Below, piece by piece: positions 8,043 to 17,336 of a stretch of 64,000 bases of DNA (the stretch's first letter is position 1; each line of letters begins with the position of its first letter). Source of the stretch: Acidovorax radicis. Its GTDB lineage: Bacteria; Pseudomonadota; Gammaproteobacteria; Burkholderiales; Burkholderiaceae_C. The position numbers and the translations under genes are program-made. The stretch lies in contig NZ_CP075184.1 in NCBI RefSeq assembly GCF_020510705.1, forward strand, positions 2,356,001-2,420,000, in the 5' to 3' direction. The notes beneath the pieces are model-generated. The model was not told the origin of the DNA. It saw only the letters and a list, made by a program, of their open reading frames with translations, and did not search any database.

Positions 8043-8818
8043 GCAGCGTATCCATCCAAGCCGTCTCGCGTGTCTTCGAGACTGCCAAAGGCCAGCGCAC
8101 GCAGGCGCTGCAGCCGGTCGATTTCGAGGTGAAGGACAACGACTTCGTGACTATCCTGGGCCCCTCGGGCTGTGGCAAGTCCACGCTGCTGCGCATCGTG
8201 GCGGGGCTGGACCACGCCACCAGCGGCCGCGTGCTGCTGGATGGGGTGCCCGTCGAAGGCCCCGGCGCCGACCGCGGCATGGTGTTCCAGAGCTACACGC
8301 TGTTCCCCTGGCTCACCATCGAGCAGAACATCCGCTTTGGCCTGCGCGAGCGGGGTATGCCCGAGGCACAGCAAAAGGAACGCGCTGCGTACTTCATCGC
8401 CAAGGTCGGCCTGCGCGGCTTCGAGCAGCACTTTCCAAAGCAGCTGTCGGGCGGCATGCAACAGCGTACCGCCATTGCGCGCGCACTGGCCAACGACCCC
8501 AAGATTTTGCTGATGGACGAGCCCTTCGGCGCGCTCGACAACCAGACCCGCGTGCTCATGCAGGAGCTGCTGCTGGGCATCTGGGAGGCCGAGCGCAAGA
8601 CCGTGCTCTTCGTCACCCACGACATCGACGAAGCCATCTTCATGGCCAACCGCGTCGCCGTGTTCAGCGCCCGGCCCGGCCGCATCAAGGCCGAGCTGGC
8701 GGTGGACCTGCCGCACCCGCGCCATTACACGATCAAGACCAGCCCCGAGTTCATGGACCTCAAGGCCCGGTTGACCGAGGAGATTCGCGCAGAATCCATG
8801 GCTGCCGATTTGCACTGA
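8039..8818 (+). CDS. ABC transporter ATP-binding protein, NitT/TauT type
   Basis: The 259-aa ATPase shows Walker A GPSGCGKST (K47), Q-loop MVFQSYTLFPW, signature LSGGMQQR, Walker B ILLMDEPFGALD and switch His in VTHDIDEA. These are the full set of SsuB/TauB-type motifs, so it should be active. It powers the importer encoded by the two preceding genes. It starts inside the permease stop and is followed after 14 bases by hutC, so the regulator is probably in the same transcript. Confidence 0.92.
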   Translation: MSSVSIQAVSRVFETAKGQRTQALQPVDFEVKDNDFVTILGPSGCGKSTLLRIVAGLDHATSGRVLLDGVPVEGPGADRGMVFQSYTLFPWLTIEQNIRFGLRERGMPEAQQKERAAYFIAKVGLRGFEQHFPKQLSGGMQQRTAIARALANDPKILLMDEPFGALDNQTRVLMQELLLGIWEAERKTVLFVTHDIDEAIFMANRVAVFSARPGRIKAELAVDLPHPRHYTIKTSPEFMDLKARLTEEIRAESMAADLH

Positions 8819-8832
8819 CCCCTGACCTGCCC

Positions 8833-9714
8833 ATGCCTGCCCGTTCTCCTCGCCGCCCCGCAGTTTCTGCCAAAGCCCGCTCTACCACTGCGCCTGCTGC
8901 GCGGGCCCCGGTTGCATCGCCTGCCCGTGCGCCTGCCACATCTTCGCGGGCGGACAAGCCCCGGGCTGCGGCGCCTGCGCCCGCAGCCACCCAGGCCATG
9001 GCGTTGTACGAGCAGGTCAAAGATTTCATCGCCCGCAAGATCCAGGAGGGCGCCTGGCGCGCGGGGGACCGGCTGCCGTCCGAGAGCGAGCTGGTCACCC
9101 AGTTCGGCATCTCGCGCATGACGGTAAACCGCGCTTTGCGCGAACTGGTAGAGCAGGGCCGCATCGTGCGCGTGGCCGGGGTGGGCAGCTTTGTGGCCGA
9201 AGACAAGCCCCAGTCCACACTGCTGCAGATTGCCAACCTGGCCAGCGAGATTCGCCAGCGCGGGCACGACTACCGCTGCGATGTGCTGGCGGTCGATCGT
9301 GTGTCGGCCTCGCTCGAGGTGGCTGCGGCGCTGGATTTGCGCACGGGCGAGTCGGTGTTCCATTCGCTGTGCGTGCACCGTGAAGACGGTCTGCCGGTGC
9401 AGTTGGAAGACCGCCACGTCAACCCCCGCCAGGTTCCGCAATTTGCGGTGCAAGACTTTACGCAATTGCAGCCGTCCGAATATCTAGTGCGCAACGTGCC
9501 GTTTGACCAGGTCGAACATGTGGTCGATGCCGTCATGCCCACCGCTGAGCAAGCGGCGCTGCTGGAGATGCCTGCGACTGAGCCCTGCCTACTTCTCACG
9601 CGGCGCACCTGGTCGCGTGGCGTGCCCATCACGGTGGTGCGCTGCTTGCACCCGGCATCACGCTACCGGCTGGGCAGCCGCTTTCGGGCCGACGGCAACC
9701 CGGCCGCAGGCTGA
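8833..9714 (+). CDS. hutC: HutC-type GntR-family repressor with disordered N-terminus
   Basis: The 293-aa protein has a GntR winged-helix domain starting near residue 56 (ALYEQVKDFIARKI, SESELVTQFGISRMTVNRAL, VRVAGVGSFVAE). A UTRA ligand-binding domain follows (SLCVHREDGLPVQLEDRHVN, VEHVVDAVMPT, CLLLTRRTW). HutC repressors bind hut promoters and respond to urocanate. The first 55 residues are an Ala/Pro/Arg-rich tail not usual in the family; an internal ATG at 8998 would give a protein of normal length. It lies between the transporter and hutH, each of which has a palindromic site, and it probably regulates its own operon. Confidence 0.9.
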   Translation: MPARSPRRPAVSAKARSTTAPAARAPVASPARAPATSSRADKPRAAAPAPAATQAMALYEQVKDFIARKIQEGAWRAGDRLPSESELVTQFGISRMTVNRALRELVEQGRIVRVAGVGSFVAEDKPQSTLLQIANLASEIRQRGHDYRCDVLAVDRVSASLEVAAALDLRTGESVFHSLCVHREDGLPVQLEDRHVNPRQVPQFAVQDFTQLQPSEYLVRNVPFDQVEHVVDAVMPTAEQAALLEMPATEPCLLLTRRTWSRGVPITVVRCLHPASRYRLGSRFRADGNPAAG

Positions 9715-9825
9715 GAGCGGCTCACAAAACTCCCCTGGCGTCGTTGTCTCGCCTTGTCGTACGCTTGTACTGCCTGCGGCGAAACGCCTAGCCAGGGACG
9801 CTTTGCTGAGTTTTGTGAGCCGCTC
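9715..9825. repeat. Large inverted repeat (possible terminator or REP-like element)
   Basis: GAGCGGCTCACAAAACTC at 9715-9732 is repeated as its exact reverse complement at 9808-9825. An inner pair, CCCTGGC and GCCAGGG, adds to the stem of this 111-base hairpin. It begins at the base after the hutC stop. There is no T-tract, so it is more like a dispersed hairpin element than a simple terminator, though it could partly insulate hutH from the upstream operon. Confidence 0.75.
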
Positions 9826-9894
9826 TGAATCTGCCCCGCAGCCGCCACTGCAGGTTTCACCTCTTTTCAAATACCGATTTTTCGCTGATACTAA

Positions 9895-9908
9895 CCTGTA
9901 TATACAGG
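9895..9908. promoter_or_regulatory. Probable HutC operator at hutH
   Basis: CCTGTATATACAGG is a perfect 14-base palindrome ending ten bases before the chosen hutH ATG (9918). It matches the site at 6093 in 13 of 14 positions. A repressor bound here would block the hutH transcript at or just after its start. Its last bases (AGGATGAG) also seem to act as the hutH ribosome-binding site. Confidence 0.8.
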
Positions 9909-9917
9909 ATGAGACTT

Positions 9918-11480
9918 ATGACCACTTCCGCACCTTTGGCCTCCCATTCCCCCGCCGCCATCAAGCTGGTGCCGGGCTCCGTCACCCTGGCAACGCTGCG
10001 CCGCATCCATGCAGGCGGCGTGGCCTTGCAGCTGGACGGGGGTGCCCTCGCAGGGATGCAGGCCGCTCAGGCCGTGGTGCAGCGCATCGTGGACGAGGAC
10101 CAGGTGGTCTACGGCATCAACACCGGCTTTGGCAAGCTGGCCAGCACCAAGATTGCCCACGACCGCTTGGCCGAACTGCAGCGCAACCTGGTGCTGTCAC
10201 ACAGCGTGGGCACGGGCGATGCGCTGCCCGACGGCGTGGTGCGCCTTATCCTGGCCACCAAGGCGGTGAGTCTGGCACGCGGCCACTCGGGTATTCGCCC
10301 CGCCATCGTGGATGCACTGCTGGCCTTGGCCAATGCCAATGTGCTGCCGGTGATTCCCGCCAAGGGCTCGGTGGGGGCGTCAGGCGACCTGGCGCCGCTG
10401 GCGCACCTGTCGTGCGTGTTGATTGGCGAAGGGCAGGCCAAGGTGAACGGCCAGGTGGTGTCGGGCGCAGAAGCCATGCGCTCCATCGGTTTGCAGCCCT
10501 TTGTGCTGGGCCCCAAGGAAGGGTTGGCTTTGCTCAACGGCACCCAGGTGTCTACCGCACTGGCGCTGGCCGGGCTGTTTGGGGCTGAGAACGTGCTGGC
10601 CGCAGGCCTGGTGGCGGGCTGTCTGTCGCTCGAAGCCATCAAGGGCTCGGTCAAGCCGTTCGATGCCCGCATCCACGAGGCGCGGGGCCAGCTCGGCCAG
10701 ATCGCCGTGGCGGCCGCCGTGCGCGGGCTGCTGGAGGGCAGCGAAATCGACCCATCGCACCCCAATTGCGGGCGGGTGCAAGACCCATACTCCATCCGCT
10801 GCGTGCCGCAGGTGATGGGCGCGTGCCTGGACAACCTGCAGCATGCTGCACGCGTGCTGCGCATCGAGGCCAATGCCGCATCGGACAACCCGCTGGTGTT
10901 CACGGACACGGGTGAAGTCATCTCTGGCGGCAACTTCCACGCCGAGCCCGTGGCCTTTGCAGCCGACATCATTGCGCTGGCCGTGGCCGAGATCGGCGCC
11001 ATCTCCGAGCGCCGCATGGCCCTGCTGCTCGATACGGGCCTGTCGGGCCTGCCAGCCTTCTTGATCCGAGACAGCGGGGTGAACTCCGGCTTCATGATTG
11101 CCCAGGTCACTGCCGCCGCACTGGCCGCCGAGAACCAGTGCCTGGCCAACCCCAGCAGCGTGACCAGCCTGCCCACCTCCGCCAACCAGGAGGACCATGT
11201 CTCCATGGCCACCTATGGCGCCCGCCGCCTGGCCGACATGGTGAACAACACCGCGGTGGTGGTGGGCGTGGAGGCTATGGCTGCCGCGCAGGGCATGGAG
11301 TTCGATAGATCGCTGAAATCCTCGCCCCTGATCGAAGCGCAATTCGCCGCCATCCGCCAGCGCGTGTCCTTCTTGGAGCAAGACCGCTACCTGGCCCCGG
11401 ACATCGACGCCATGCGCGAGTGGGCTCTGCAGGCCGATTGGCCCGCACCGCTGCGCGCCTGCCAGCCCAGCCACGCCTGA
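9918..11480 (+). CDS. hutH: Histidine ammonia-lyase
   Basis: The 520-aa protein catalyses the first step of histidine breakdown, L-histidine to trans-urocanate plus ammonia, in the cytoplasm. The Ala-Ser-Gly triad that cyclises to the MIO prosthetic group is present (A154-S155-G156 within [16 protein letters not shown]), as are the Tyr loop ([11 protein letters not shown]) and the conserved [18 protein letters not shown] segment. Length is normal. I chose ATG 9918 because the purine-rich AGGATGAG precedes it; ATG 9909 directly abuts the operator and would add three residues. hutU follows after 41 bases. Confidence 0.97.
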   Translation: MTTSAPLASHSPAAIKLVPGSVTLATLRRIHAGGVALQLDGGALAGMQAAQAVVQRIVDEDQVVYGINTGFGKLASTKIAHDRLAELQRNLVLSHSVGTGDALPDGVVRLILATKAVSLARGHSGIRPAIVDALLALANANVLPVIPAKGSVGASGDLAPLAHLSCVLIGEGQAKVNGQVVSGAEAMRSIGLQPFVLGPKEGLALLNGTQVSTALALAGLFGAENVLAAGLVAGCLSLEAIKGSVKPFDARIHEARGQLGQIAVAAAVRGLLEGSEIDPSHPNCGRVQDPYSIRCVPQVMGACLDNLQHAARVLRIEANAASDNPLVFTDTGEVISGGNFHAEPVAFAADIIALAVAEIGAISERRMALLLDTGLSGLPAFLIRDSGVNSGFMIAQVTAAALAAENQCLANPSSVTSLPTSANQEDHVSMATYGARRLADMVNNTAVVVGVEAMAAAQGMEFDRSLKSSPLIEAQFAAIRQRVSFLEQDRYLAPDIDAMREWALQADWPAPLRACQPSHA

Positions 11481-11521
11481 TAGGCATCACCCCTTCTAGC
11501 CACATACCCCAGGAGCCCACC

Positions 11522-13252
11522 ATGAACGCCAACGACGCCATCATTGCTGCAGCAGCTTCCGCCAACACCGACCCCCGCCACGACGCCAGCCGCGTGATCC
11601 GCGCGCCGTGTGGCAGCCAGCTCACCTGCAAGAGCTGGCTCACCGAAGCGGCCTATCGCATGATCCAGAACAACCTGGACGCCGAAGTGGCCGAGCGCCC
11701 GCAGGACCTGGTGGTGTACGGCGGCATCGGCCGCGCCGCACGCAACTGGGAGTGTTATGACCAGATCCTCGCGTCGCTCAAGGACCTGAACGACGACGAG
11801 ACCCTGCTCATCCAGTCCGGCAAGCCCGTGGGCGTGTTCAAGACCCACGCCAACGCACCCCGCGTGCTGCTGGCCAACAGCAACCTGGTGCCCAAGTGGG
11901 CCAACTGGGAGCACTTCAGCGAGCTGGACCAAAAGGGCCTGTTCATGTACGGCCAGATGACGGCGGGCAGCTGGATCTACATCGGCACGCAGGGCATCGT
12001 GCAGGGCACCTACGAGACCTTTGCCGAAGCAGGTCGCAAGCACTACGGCGGCTCGCTGGAAGGCAAGTGGATTCTGACCGCCGGTCTGGGCGGCATGGGC
12101 GGCGCGCAGCCGCTGGCCGCCACTTTTGCGGGCGCGGTGTCGCTCAACATCGAATGCCAGCAAAGCAGCATCGACTTCCGCCTGCGCACACGCTACGTGG
12201 ACAAGCAGGCACGCGACATCGACCATGCGTTCGAGCTGATTCAGCAGCACACGGCTGCCAAAGAGGCCGTGTCGATTGCCCTGCTGGGCAATGCCGCAGA
12301 GATCCTGCCCGAGCTGGTGCGCCGCGCCAAGGCCGGTGGCCTCAAGCCCGACCTGGTGACCGACCAGACCTCGGCCCACGACCTCGTCAACGGCTACTTG
12401 CCTGCAGGCTGGACGGTGGCCCAGTGGCGCGCCGCGCAGCAGGACGTGACGCAGCACGAGGTGCTGAAGAAGGCGGCAGCCAAGTCCTGCGCCGTGCATG
12501 TGCAGGCCATGCTCGACTTCCAGCACATGGGCATCCCGGTGGTGGACTACGGCAACAACATTCGCCAGGTGGCGTTTGACGAAGGCGTGAAGAACGCATT
12601 CGACTTCCCCGGCTTTGTGCCCGCCTACATCCGTCCGCTGTTTTGCGAAGGCAAGGGCCCGTTCCGCTGGGTGGCGCTGTCGGGCGACCCGGAGGACATC
12701 CGCAAGACCGACGCCAAGATCAAGGAGCTGTTCCCCGCGAACAAACACGTGCACCGCTGGCTCGACATGGCGGGTGAGCGCATCGCCTTCCAGGGTCTGC
12801 CCGCGCGCATCTGCTGGCTGGGCCTGGGCGAGCGCCACATCGCGGGCCTGGCCTTCAACGAGATGGTCAAGAGCGGCGAGCTGAAGGCCCCCATCGTCAT
12901 CGGCCGCGACCACCTGGACACCGGCAGCGTGGCCAGCCCCAACCGCGAGACCGAAGGCATGCGCGACGGCACTGACGCCGTGAGCGACTGGCCGCTGCTC
13001 AACGCGCTGCTCAACACCGCAGGCGGCGCCACCTGGGTCAGCCTGCACCACGGCGGTGGCGTGGGCATGGGCTACTCGCAGCACTCGGGCATGGTCATCG
13101 TGGCCGACGGCACCGACGCCGCAGCCGAGCGCCTGGCGCGCGTGCTGGTCAATGACTGCGGCAGCGGCGTGATGCGCCATGCCGACGCGGGCTATGAACT
13201 GGCGGTGGAAACGGCCAAGAAGCAGGGGCTGAAGCTGCCGATGGTGAAGTGA
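11522..13252 (+). CDS. hutU: Urocanate hydratase
   Basis: The 576-aa enzyme converts urocanate to 4-imidazolone-5-propionate using tightly bound NAD+ as an electrophile. Family motifs run the whole length: [20 protein letters not shown], the nucleotide-binding [46 protein letters not shown], and the C-terminal [18 protein letters not shown] 11522 follows CAGGAGCCCACC. It is the second enzyme of the hut operon, and the order hutH-hutU matches the pathway. Nothing appears truncated. Confidence 0.97.
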   Translation: MNANDAIIAAAASANTDPRHDASRVIRAPCGSQLTCKSWLTEAAYRMIQNNLDAEVAERPQDLVVYGGIGRAARNWECYDQILASLKDLNDDETLLIQSGKPVGVFKTHANAPRVLLANSNLVPKWANWEHFSELDQKGLFMYGQMTAGSWIYIGTQGIVQGTYETFAEAGRKHYGGSLEGKWILTAGLGGMGGAQPLAATFAGAVSLNIECQQSSIDFRLRTRYVDKQARDIDHAFELIQQHTAAKEAVSIALLGNAAEILPELVRRAKAGGLKPDLVTDQTSAHDLVNGYLPAGWTVAQWRAAQQDVTQHEVLKKAAAKSCAVHVQAMLDFQHMGIPVVDYGNNIRQVAFDEGVKNAFDFPGFVPAYIRPLFCEGKGPFRWVALSGDPEDIRKTDAKIKELFPANKHVHRWLDMAGERIAFQGLPARICWLGLGERHIAGLAFNEMVKSGELKAPIVIGRDHLDTGSVASPNRETEGMRDGTDAVSDWPLLNALLNTAGGATWVSLHHGGGVGMGYSQHSGMVIVADGTDAAAERLARVLVNDCGSGVMRHADAGYELAVETAKKQGLKLPMVK

Positions 13253-13286
13253 CGGGGAAGAGGGTCATGACAAGGGTGTGAAAAAA

Positions 13287-13314
13287 GGGAACTGCATTCC
13301 CATTTGCTGGGAAT
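13287..13314. promoter_or_regulatory. Interlocking inverted repeats before the IclR gene
   Basis: GGGAACTGCATTCCC (13287-13301) and ATTCCC-N7-GGGAAT (13296-13314) overlap, ending 11 bases before the IclR start. Overlapping GGGAA/TTCCC half-sites are plausible for autoregulation by the IclR protein, but no known motif was matched. Confidence 0.4.
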
Positions 13315-13325
13315 TGTGGGTTTGA

Positions 13326-14102
13326 ATGCCGCAGCAATCCTTTGATACTGAGCCCATGCCCACCCGTGGACCGACCTCCGTTACTGCTGCCGACCGTGTT
13401 CTGCACGTGCTGGCGGTGCTGGCGCAGCACGGCCAGCCCATGTCGGCTGCCGAGCTGGTGGAGGCCACGGGCCTGGCCCGCAGCACGCTGTACCGGCAAC
13501 TCGCGCGGCTCAAGCTGTGGGGTTTTGTGCTGGAGAGCAGCGGGCACTACGCGCCCGGGCCGCTCAGCCTGCAACTGGCCCTGGGCTTTGACATGGCGTC
13601 GCACCTGGTGCACCACGCGCGGCCGGACATGCAGGCCCTGGCCCGGCAGTCCCACGAAAGCGTGGGGCTGGTGGTGGCCGTGAATGACAGCGTGGTGTGC
13701 CTGGACATGGTGGACAGCACGCAGGCCCTGCGCTGCTCGTTTGAAAAAGGGCGCAGCGTGCCGCTGCGCGCGGGCGCCTCGGCCAAATGCCTGCTCGCCC
13801 ATGTGGCCCCGGCCACGCGCAACGCCATTCTGGACCTGCACTACGGCGCAGGCACCACCGAGCGCCAGGCCGCGCTGACCGAGCTGGAAGGCATTGCCAA
13901 GGCGGGTTACGCCGTCAGCTCTGGCGAGGTGGATGCCGGTGTTTGGGGCGTCAGCGTGCCCGTGTTCGGTTCTCCCCGGCAGGCCGCCGGGGCCATCACG
14001 CTGATGGCCCCGATCTTGCGTGCCCAGGGGCAGCAGGTCGCGCTCACCGGCATGGCCGTCGTCGCCGCAGCGCGTATTTCCCGCCAGCTCACTTCCCCTT
14101 GA
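13326..14102 (+). CDS. IclR-family transcriptional regulator
   Basis: The 258-aa protein has an N-terminal winged-helix domain at about residues 18-80 (VLHVLAVLAQHGQPMSAAELVEATGLARSTLYRQLARL). A C-terminal IclR effector domain follows (VGLVVAVNDSVVCLDMVD, SVPLRAGASAKCLLAH, GYAVSSGEVDAGVWGVSVPVF). It sits between hutU and a polar amino-acid ABC transporter and is 31 bases upstream of the binding-protein gene. It probably controls that transporter and the dioxygenase, or acts as a second hut regulator. Effector unknown. An internal ATG at 13356 would give a slightly shorter protein. Confidence 0.88.
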   Translation: MPQQSFDTEPMPTRGPTSVTAADRVLHVLAVLAQHGQPMSAAELVEATGLARSTLYRQLARLKLWGFVLESSGHYAPGPLSLQLALGFDMASHLVHHARPDMQALARQSHESVGLVVAVNDSVVCLDMVDSTQALRCSFEKGRSVPLRAGASAKCLLAHVAPATRNAILDLHYGAGTTERQAALTELEGIAKAGYAVSSGEVDAGVWGVSVPVFGSPRQAAGAITLMAPILRAQGQQVALTGMAVVAAARISRQLTSP

Positions 14103-14133
14103 TTTCCCCCACCCCTCCTCAGGAGATTTTCCC

Positions 14134-14883
14134 ATGAACCTTCGTCGCAACCTTCTTCTGGCCAGCCTGGCCGCCGCAGCTTTTTGCACCACGGGTGCGC
14201 AGGCGCAAGACAACGTGCTGCGTGTGGGCACTGATGCCACGTTTCCGCCCATGGAGTTTGTCGAGAACGGCAAACGCACGGGCTTTGATGTTGAGCTGGT
14301 GGAAGCGATTGCCAAGTCGATGGGCAAGCAGGTCGAATGGGTGGACATCGACTTCAAGGGGCTGATTCCCGGCCTGATCTCCAAGCGTTTTGATATGGCG
14401 GTATCGGCCATCTACATCACCGACGAGCGCAAGAAGGTGGTGGACTTCACCGACTCCTACTACGCGGGCGGCCTGGTGGTGATGGTGAAGGCCGACAACA
14501 AGGCCATCAACAAGCTCGCCGACCTGGACGGCAAGAAGGTCAGCGTGCAGGTGGGCACCAAGTCGGTGGCGTACCTGACCGAGAAATTCCCCAAGGTGCA
14601 GCGCGTTGAGGTTGAAAAGAACCAGGAGATGTTCAACCTCGTGGACATCGGCCGCGCGGACGCTGCAGTGACGGGTAAGCCCGCCGCCTTCCAGTACGTG
14701 CGCACCCGCCCGGGTCTGCGTGTGCTCGATGAGCAGCTCACCACCGAGGAATACGGCATGGCCCTGCGCAAGGACACGCCCGAGCTGACGAAGGCCGTCA
14801 ACGGTGCCATCACCAAGCTCAAGGCCGATGGCACCTATGCGGCCATCGTCAAGAAGTGGTTCAGCAACAGCGCTGCCAAGTAA
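14134..14883 (+). CDS. Polar amino-acid ABC transporter, periplasmic binding protein (HisJ/GlnH-like)
   Basis: The 249-aa product has a signal peptide ending TTGAQA-QDN (about residue 24) and a SBP_bac_3 fold: LRVGTDATFPPMEFVENGKRTG, GFDVELVEAIAKSMGK, FDMAVSAIYITDERKKVVDF and the lobe-2 GTKSVAYL. The Arg within TDER is the residue that grips the ligand alpha-carboxylate in this family. RBS AGGAG precedes ATG 14134. Location in the hut cluster suggests histidine or a derivative as ligand, but the fold alone cannot say which amino acid. Confidence 0.9.
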   Translation: MNLRRNLLLASLAAAAFCTTGAQAQDNVLRVGTDATFPPMEFVENGKRTGFDVELVEAIAKSMGKQVEWVDIDFKGLIPGLISKRFDMAVSAIYITDERKKVVDFTDSYYAGGLVVMVKADNKAINKLADLDGKKVSVQVGTKSVAYLTEKFPKVQRVEVEKNQEMFNLVDIGRADAAVTGKPAAFQYVRTRPGLRVLDEQLTTEEYGMALRKDTPELTKAVNGAITKLKADGTYAAIVKKWFSNSAAK

Positions 14884-14912
14884 ACAGCAACCTAACGTTG
14901 CCGAACTGAGCC

Positions 14913-15581
14913 ATGGAACTCGATTTTTCTCCTGTCTGGGCCGGGGTGCCCCAGTTGCTGGCGGGCGCGCTGGTCACCGTGGAAATCACGGCCGCCTCGC
15001 TGCTGCTGGGCTGCGTCATGGGCCTGCTGGTGGGCATTGGCCGCCTGAACCCCAAGCGCCGGGTGGTCTACGCCCTGTGCACCGCCTACGTGGCTGCGAT
15101 CCGCGGCACGCCGCTGCTGGTGCAGCTGTTCATCCTGTTCTTTGGTCTGCCGCAGTTCGGCATCTTGTTGCCCGCTTTTGTGTGTGGCGTGATCGGCCTG
15201 GGCATCTATTCGGGCGCCTATGTGTCCGAGGTGGTGCGCGGCGCCATCCAGTCCATCGACAAGGGGCAGATGGAGGCGGCGCGCTCCATCGGCATGTCCT
15301 CGGGCCTGGCCATGCGCACCGTGGTGCTGCCACAGGCTGTGGTGCGCATGATTCCGCCACTGGGCAATGAGTTCATCGCGCTGATCAAGAACTCGGCGCT
15401 GGTGTCGCTGCTCACCATCCACGACCTGATGCACGAAGGGCAGAAGATCATCAGTGTGTCGTATCGCTCGCTGGAGGTGTACCTGGCGATTGCGGTGGTG
15501 TATTTCATCCTCACGGGTGTCACTTCGTTGGTGCTGCGCCGCATGGAGCTGCGCCTGCGTGCCGGGGGGATGGTGCAATGA
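14913..15581 (+). CDS. Polar amino-acid ABC transporter permease (HisM/GlnP-like)
   Basis: The 222-aa permease has about five membrane helices and the family loops: [19 protein letters not shown] at the N-terminus, [16 protein letters not shown], and the ATPase-docking [21 protein letters not shown] single permease gene follows one binding protein and precedes one ATPase, so the channel is presumably a homodimer. Its stop overlaps the next start by four bases (ATGA). Confidence 0.92.
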   Translation: MELDFSPVWAGVPQLLAGALVTVEITAASLLLGCVMGLLVGIGRLNPKRRVVYALCTAYVAAIRGTPLLVQLFILFFGLPQFGILLPAFVCGVIGLGIYSGAYVSEVVRGAIQSIDKGQMEAARSIGMSSGLAMRTVVLPQAVVRMIPPLGNEFIALIKNSALVSLLTIHDLMHEGQKIISVSYRSLEVYLAIAVVYFILTGVTSLVLRRMELRLRAGGMVQ

Positions 15582-16372
15582 AGAAAAATTCTGTGATGAC
15601 TGGAGCAAGCCAATCCGCCGAGCCCATCGTGCGCATTCGCGGACTGCGCAAGTCGTTTGGCAGCCATGTAGTGCTGAACGGCATCGACTTTGACGTGCTG
15701 CCGTCGCAGGTGGTGGTGGTCATCGGGCCCAGCGGCTCGGGCAAGAGCACCTTCCTGCGCTGCTGCAATGGCCTGGAGCAGCCCGAGGGCGGCACGGTCG
15801 AGATCTGCGGCCGCACGCTGGTGCAGGACGGCCGCATGCTGCCTGACCATGACCTGAACGCCCTGCGCGAAGAGGTGGGCATGGTGTTCCAGTCGTTCAA
15901 CCTGTTCCCGCACTTGTCGGTGCTCGACAACGTCACGCTGGGCCCGCGCAAGCTGCGTGGTCTCTCGCGCAAAGAGGCCGAGGATCGCGCCCAAGCGCTG
16001 TTGGCCAAGGTGGGCCTGGCGCACAAGGCGTTGGCCATGCCCGCCAGCCTGTCGGGCGGGCAAAAGCAGCGTGTGGCCATTGCCAGGGCGCTGGCCATGG
16101 AGCCGCGCGTGATGCTGTTCGACGAGCCCACGTCGGCGCTGGACCCGGAGCTGGTGGGCGAGGTGCTGCAGGTCATGAAGCTGCTGGCCAGCGAAGGCAT
16201 GACCATGATGGTCGTGACGCACGAAATGGACTTTGCGCGCGAGGTGGGCGACGTGGTCGTGGTGATGGACGGCGGCGGCATCATCGAGGCCGGCGTGCCC
16301 GTCACCATCTTCACCAACCCCACGCAGGAGCGCACGCGCTCCTTCCTGCAGGCGGTGCTCACCCGCACCTGA
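15578..16372 (+). CDS. Polar amino-acid ABC transporter ATP-binding protein (HisP/GlnQ-like)
   Basis: The 264-aa ATPase shows Walker [10 protein letters not shown] (K56), Q-loop [12 protein letters not shown], signature LSGGQKQR, Walker [21 protein letters not shown] and switch His in VTHEMDFA. All are canonical, so it should hydrolyse ATP. It completes the importer encoded by the two genes upstream. A PhyH-type dioxygenase gene follows after 58 bases on the same strand. Confidence 0.93.
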   Translation: MKKNSVMTGASQSAEPIVRIRGLRKSFGSHVVLNGIDFDVLPSQVVVVIGPSGSGKSTFLRCCNGLEQPEGGTVEICGRTLVQDGRMLPDHDLNALREEVGMVFQSFNLFPHLSVLDNVTLGPRKLRGLSRKEAEDRAQALLAKVGLAHKALAMPASLSGGQKQRVAIARALAMEPRVMLFDEPTSALDPELVGEVLQVMKLLASEGMTMMVVTHEMDFAREVGDVVVVMDGGGIIEAGVPVTIFTNPTQERTRSFLQAVLTRT

Positions 16373-16430
16373 GCCAGGGGGGCGCATCGTGGGCGACAAC
16401 GGTTAACAACACACAAGGAGACGGCCTCGC

Positions 16431-17336
16431 ATGCCCCCGTTTTTACCCGCCGTGGACCAGCGCCAGCAAGATCGCTTTCAACAGCACATTCAACAGCGTT
16501 TGCAGGCACGCCTGACCCCAGACGACATTGCCCGCTTTGACCGTGACGGCGCGCTGTGCATCCAGCAGCTGCTCACGCCCGAAGAAGTGGCGCTGCTGCG
16601 CGATGGCATCGATGCCAATCTGGCCGCGCCCAGCCCGCGCGCCAAGGTGGCCAGCCGGCCCGATGACCCGGGCCGCTTCTTCGAGGACTTTTGCAATTGG
16701 CAAGACATCCCGCAGTTTGGCCGCTTGGTGCACGAGACACCGCTGGCGCTGGCTGCGCAGCGCCTGATGCAGTCGCGCACCGTGCGGCTTTACCACGACC
16801 ATGTGCTGGTGAAAGAGCCGGGCACGCGCCAGCGCACGCCATGGCACCAGGACCAGCCCTACTACAACATCGACGGCCAACAGAACATCAGCATGTGGAT
16901 TCCGGTCGATCCGGTGTCGCGCGCAGCCACCCTTGAATTCGTGGCGGGTTCGCACAAGGGCCCCTGGCTCATGCCGCGCACCTTCATGGACAACCAGGCC
17001 CAGTGGTTCCCCGAAGGCAGCCTGCAGGACCTGCCGGATGTGGAGTCCCACCGCGACGCCTTTCCCATCGTGGGCTGGGAGATCGAGCCCGGCGACGTGG
17101 TGTGTTTTCACATGCTCACGCTGCATGCGGCGGGCGGGGTGGAGGGCCGCAACCGTCGCCGTGTGTTCTCGGTGCGATTCCTCGGCGACGACACGCGCCA
17201 TGCGCCCCGGCCGTGGAAGACCTCACCCGAGTTTCCGGGCTTGGCCGATGAGCTGCCCGCCGGGGCCGAGATGAACCACCCGCTGTTCCCGCTGCTGGTG
17301 GATGGTGCGCCGACGCAGCGGGCTAACGCCGCATGA
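16431..17336 (+). CDS. Phytanoyl-CoA dioxygenase (PhyH) family protein
   Basis: The 301-aa protein belongs to the Fe(II)/2-oxoglutarate-dependent PhyH group, which hydroxylates small molecules. The iron-binding H-x-D is visible in PWHQDQPYYN, the distal His in MLTLHAAGG, and a 2-oxoglutarate-binding Arg is likely in RRRVFSVRF. The N-terminus (LTPDDIARFDRDGALCIQQL) is typical. RBS AAGGAG lies upstream. It overlaps the hutD start by four bases, so it is translationally coupled to a hut gene. The substrate is unknown; position suggests a histidine-related or transported amine compound. Dioxygenases are not part of the standard hut pathway. Confidence 0.85.
   Translation: MPPFLPAVDQRQQDRFQQHIQQRLQARLTPDDIARFDRDGALCIQQLLTPEEVALLRDGIDANLAAPSPRAKVASRPDDPGRFFEDFCNWQDIPQFGRLVHETPLALAAQRLMQSRTVRLYHDHVLVKEPGTRQRTPWHQDQPYYNIDGQQNISMWIPVDPVSRAATLEFVAGSHKGPWLMPRTFMDNQAQWFPEGSLQDLPDVESHRDAFPIVGWEIEPGDVVCFHMLTLHAAGGVEGRNRRRVFSVRFLGDDTRHAPRPWKTSPEFPGLADELPAGAEMNHPLFPLLVDGAPTQRANAA

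Noticed and set aside
11387-13180. 597-aa minus-strand ORF opposite hutU
   Set aside because: It is the antisense shadow of a clear urocanate hydratase gene, with the Val/His/Gly-rich composition typical of such shadows.
14134-16372. Assigning the polar amino-acid importer firmly as HisJ-M-P
   Set aside because: The fold and motifs fit several ligands; only the hut neighbourhood points to histidine, so no gene symbol was given.
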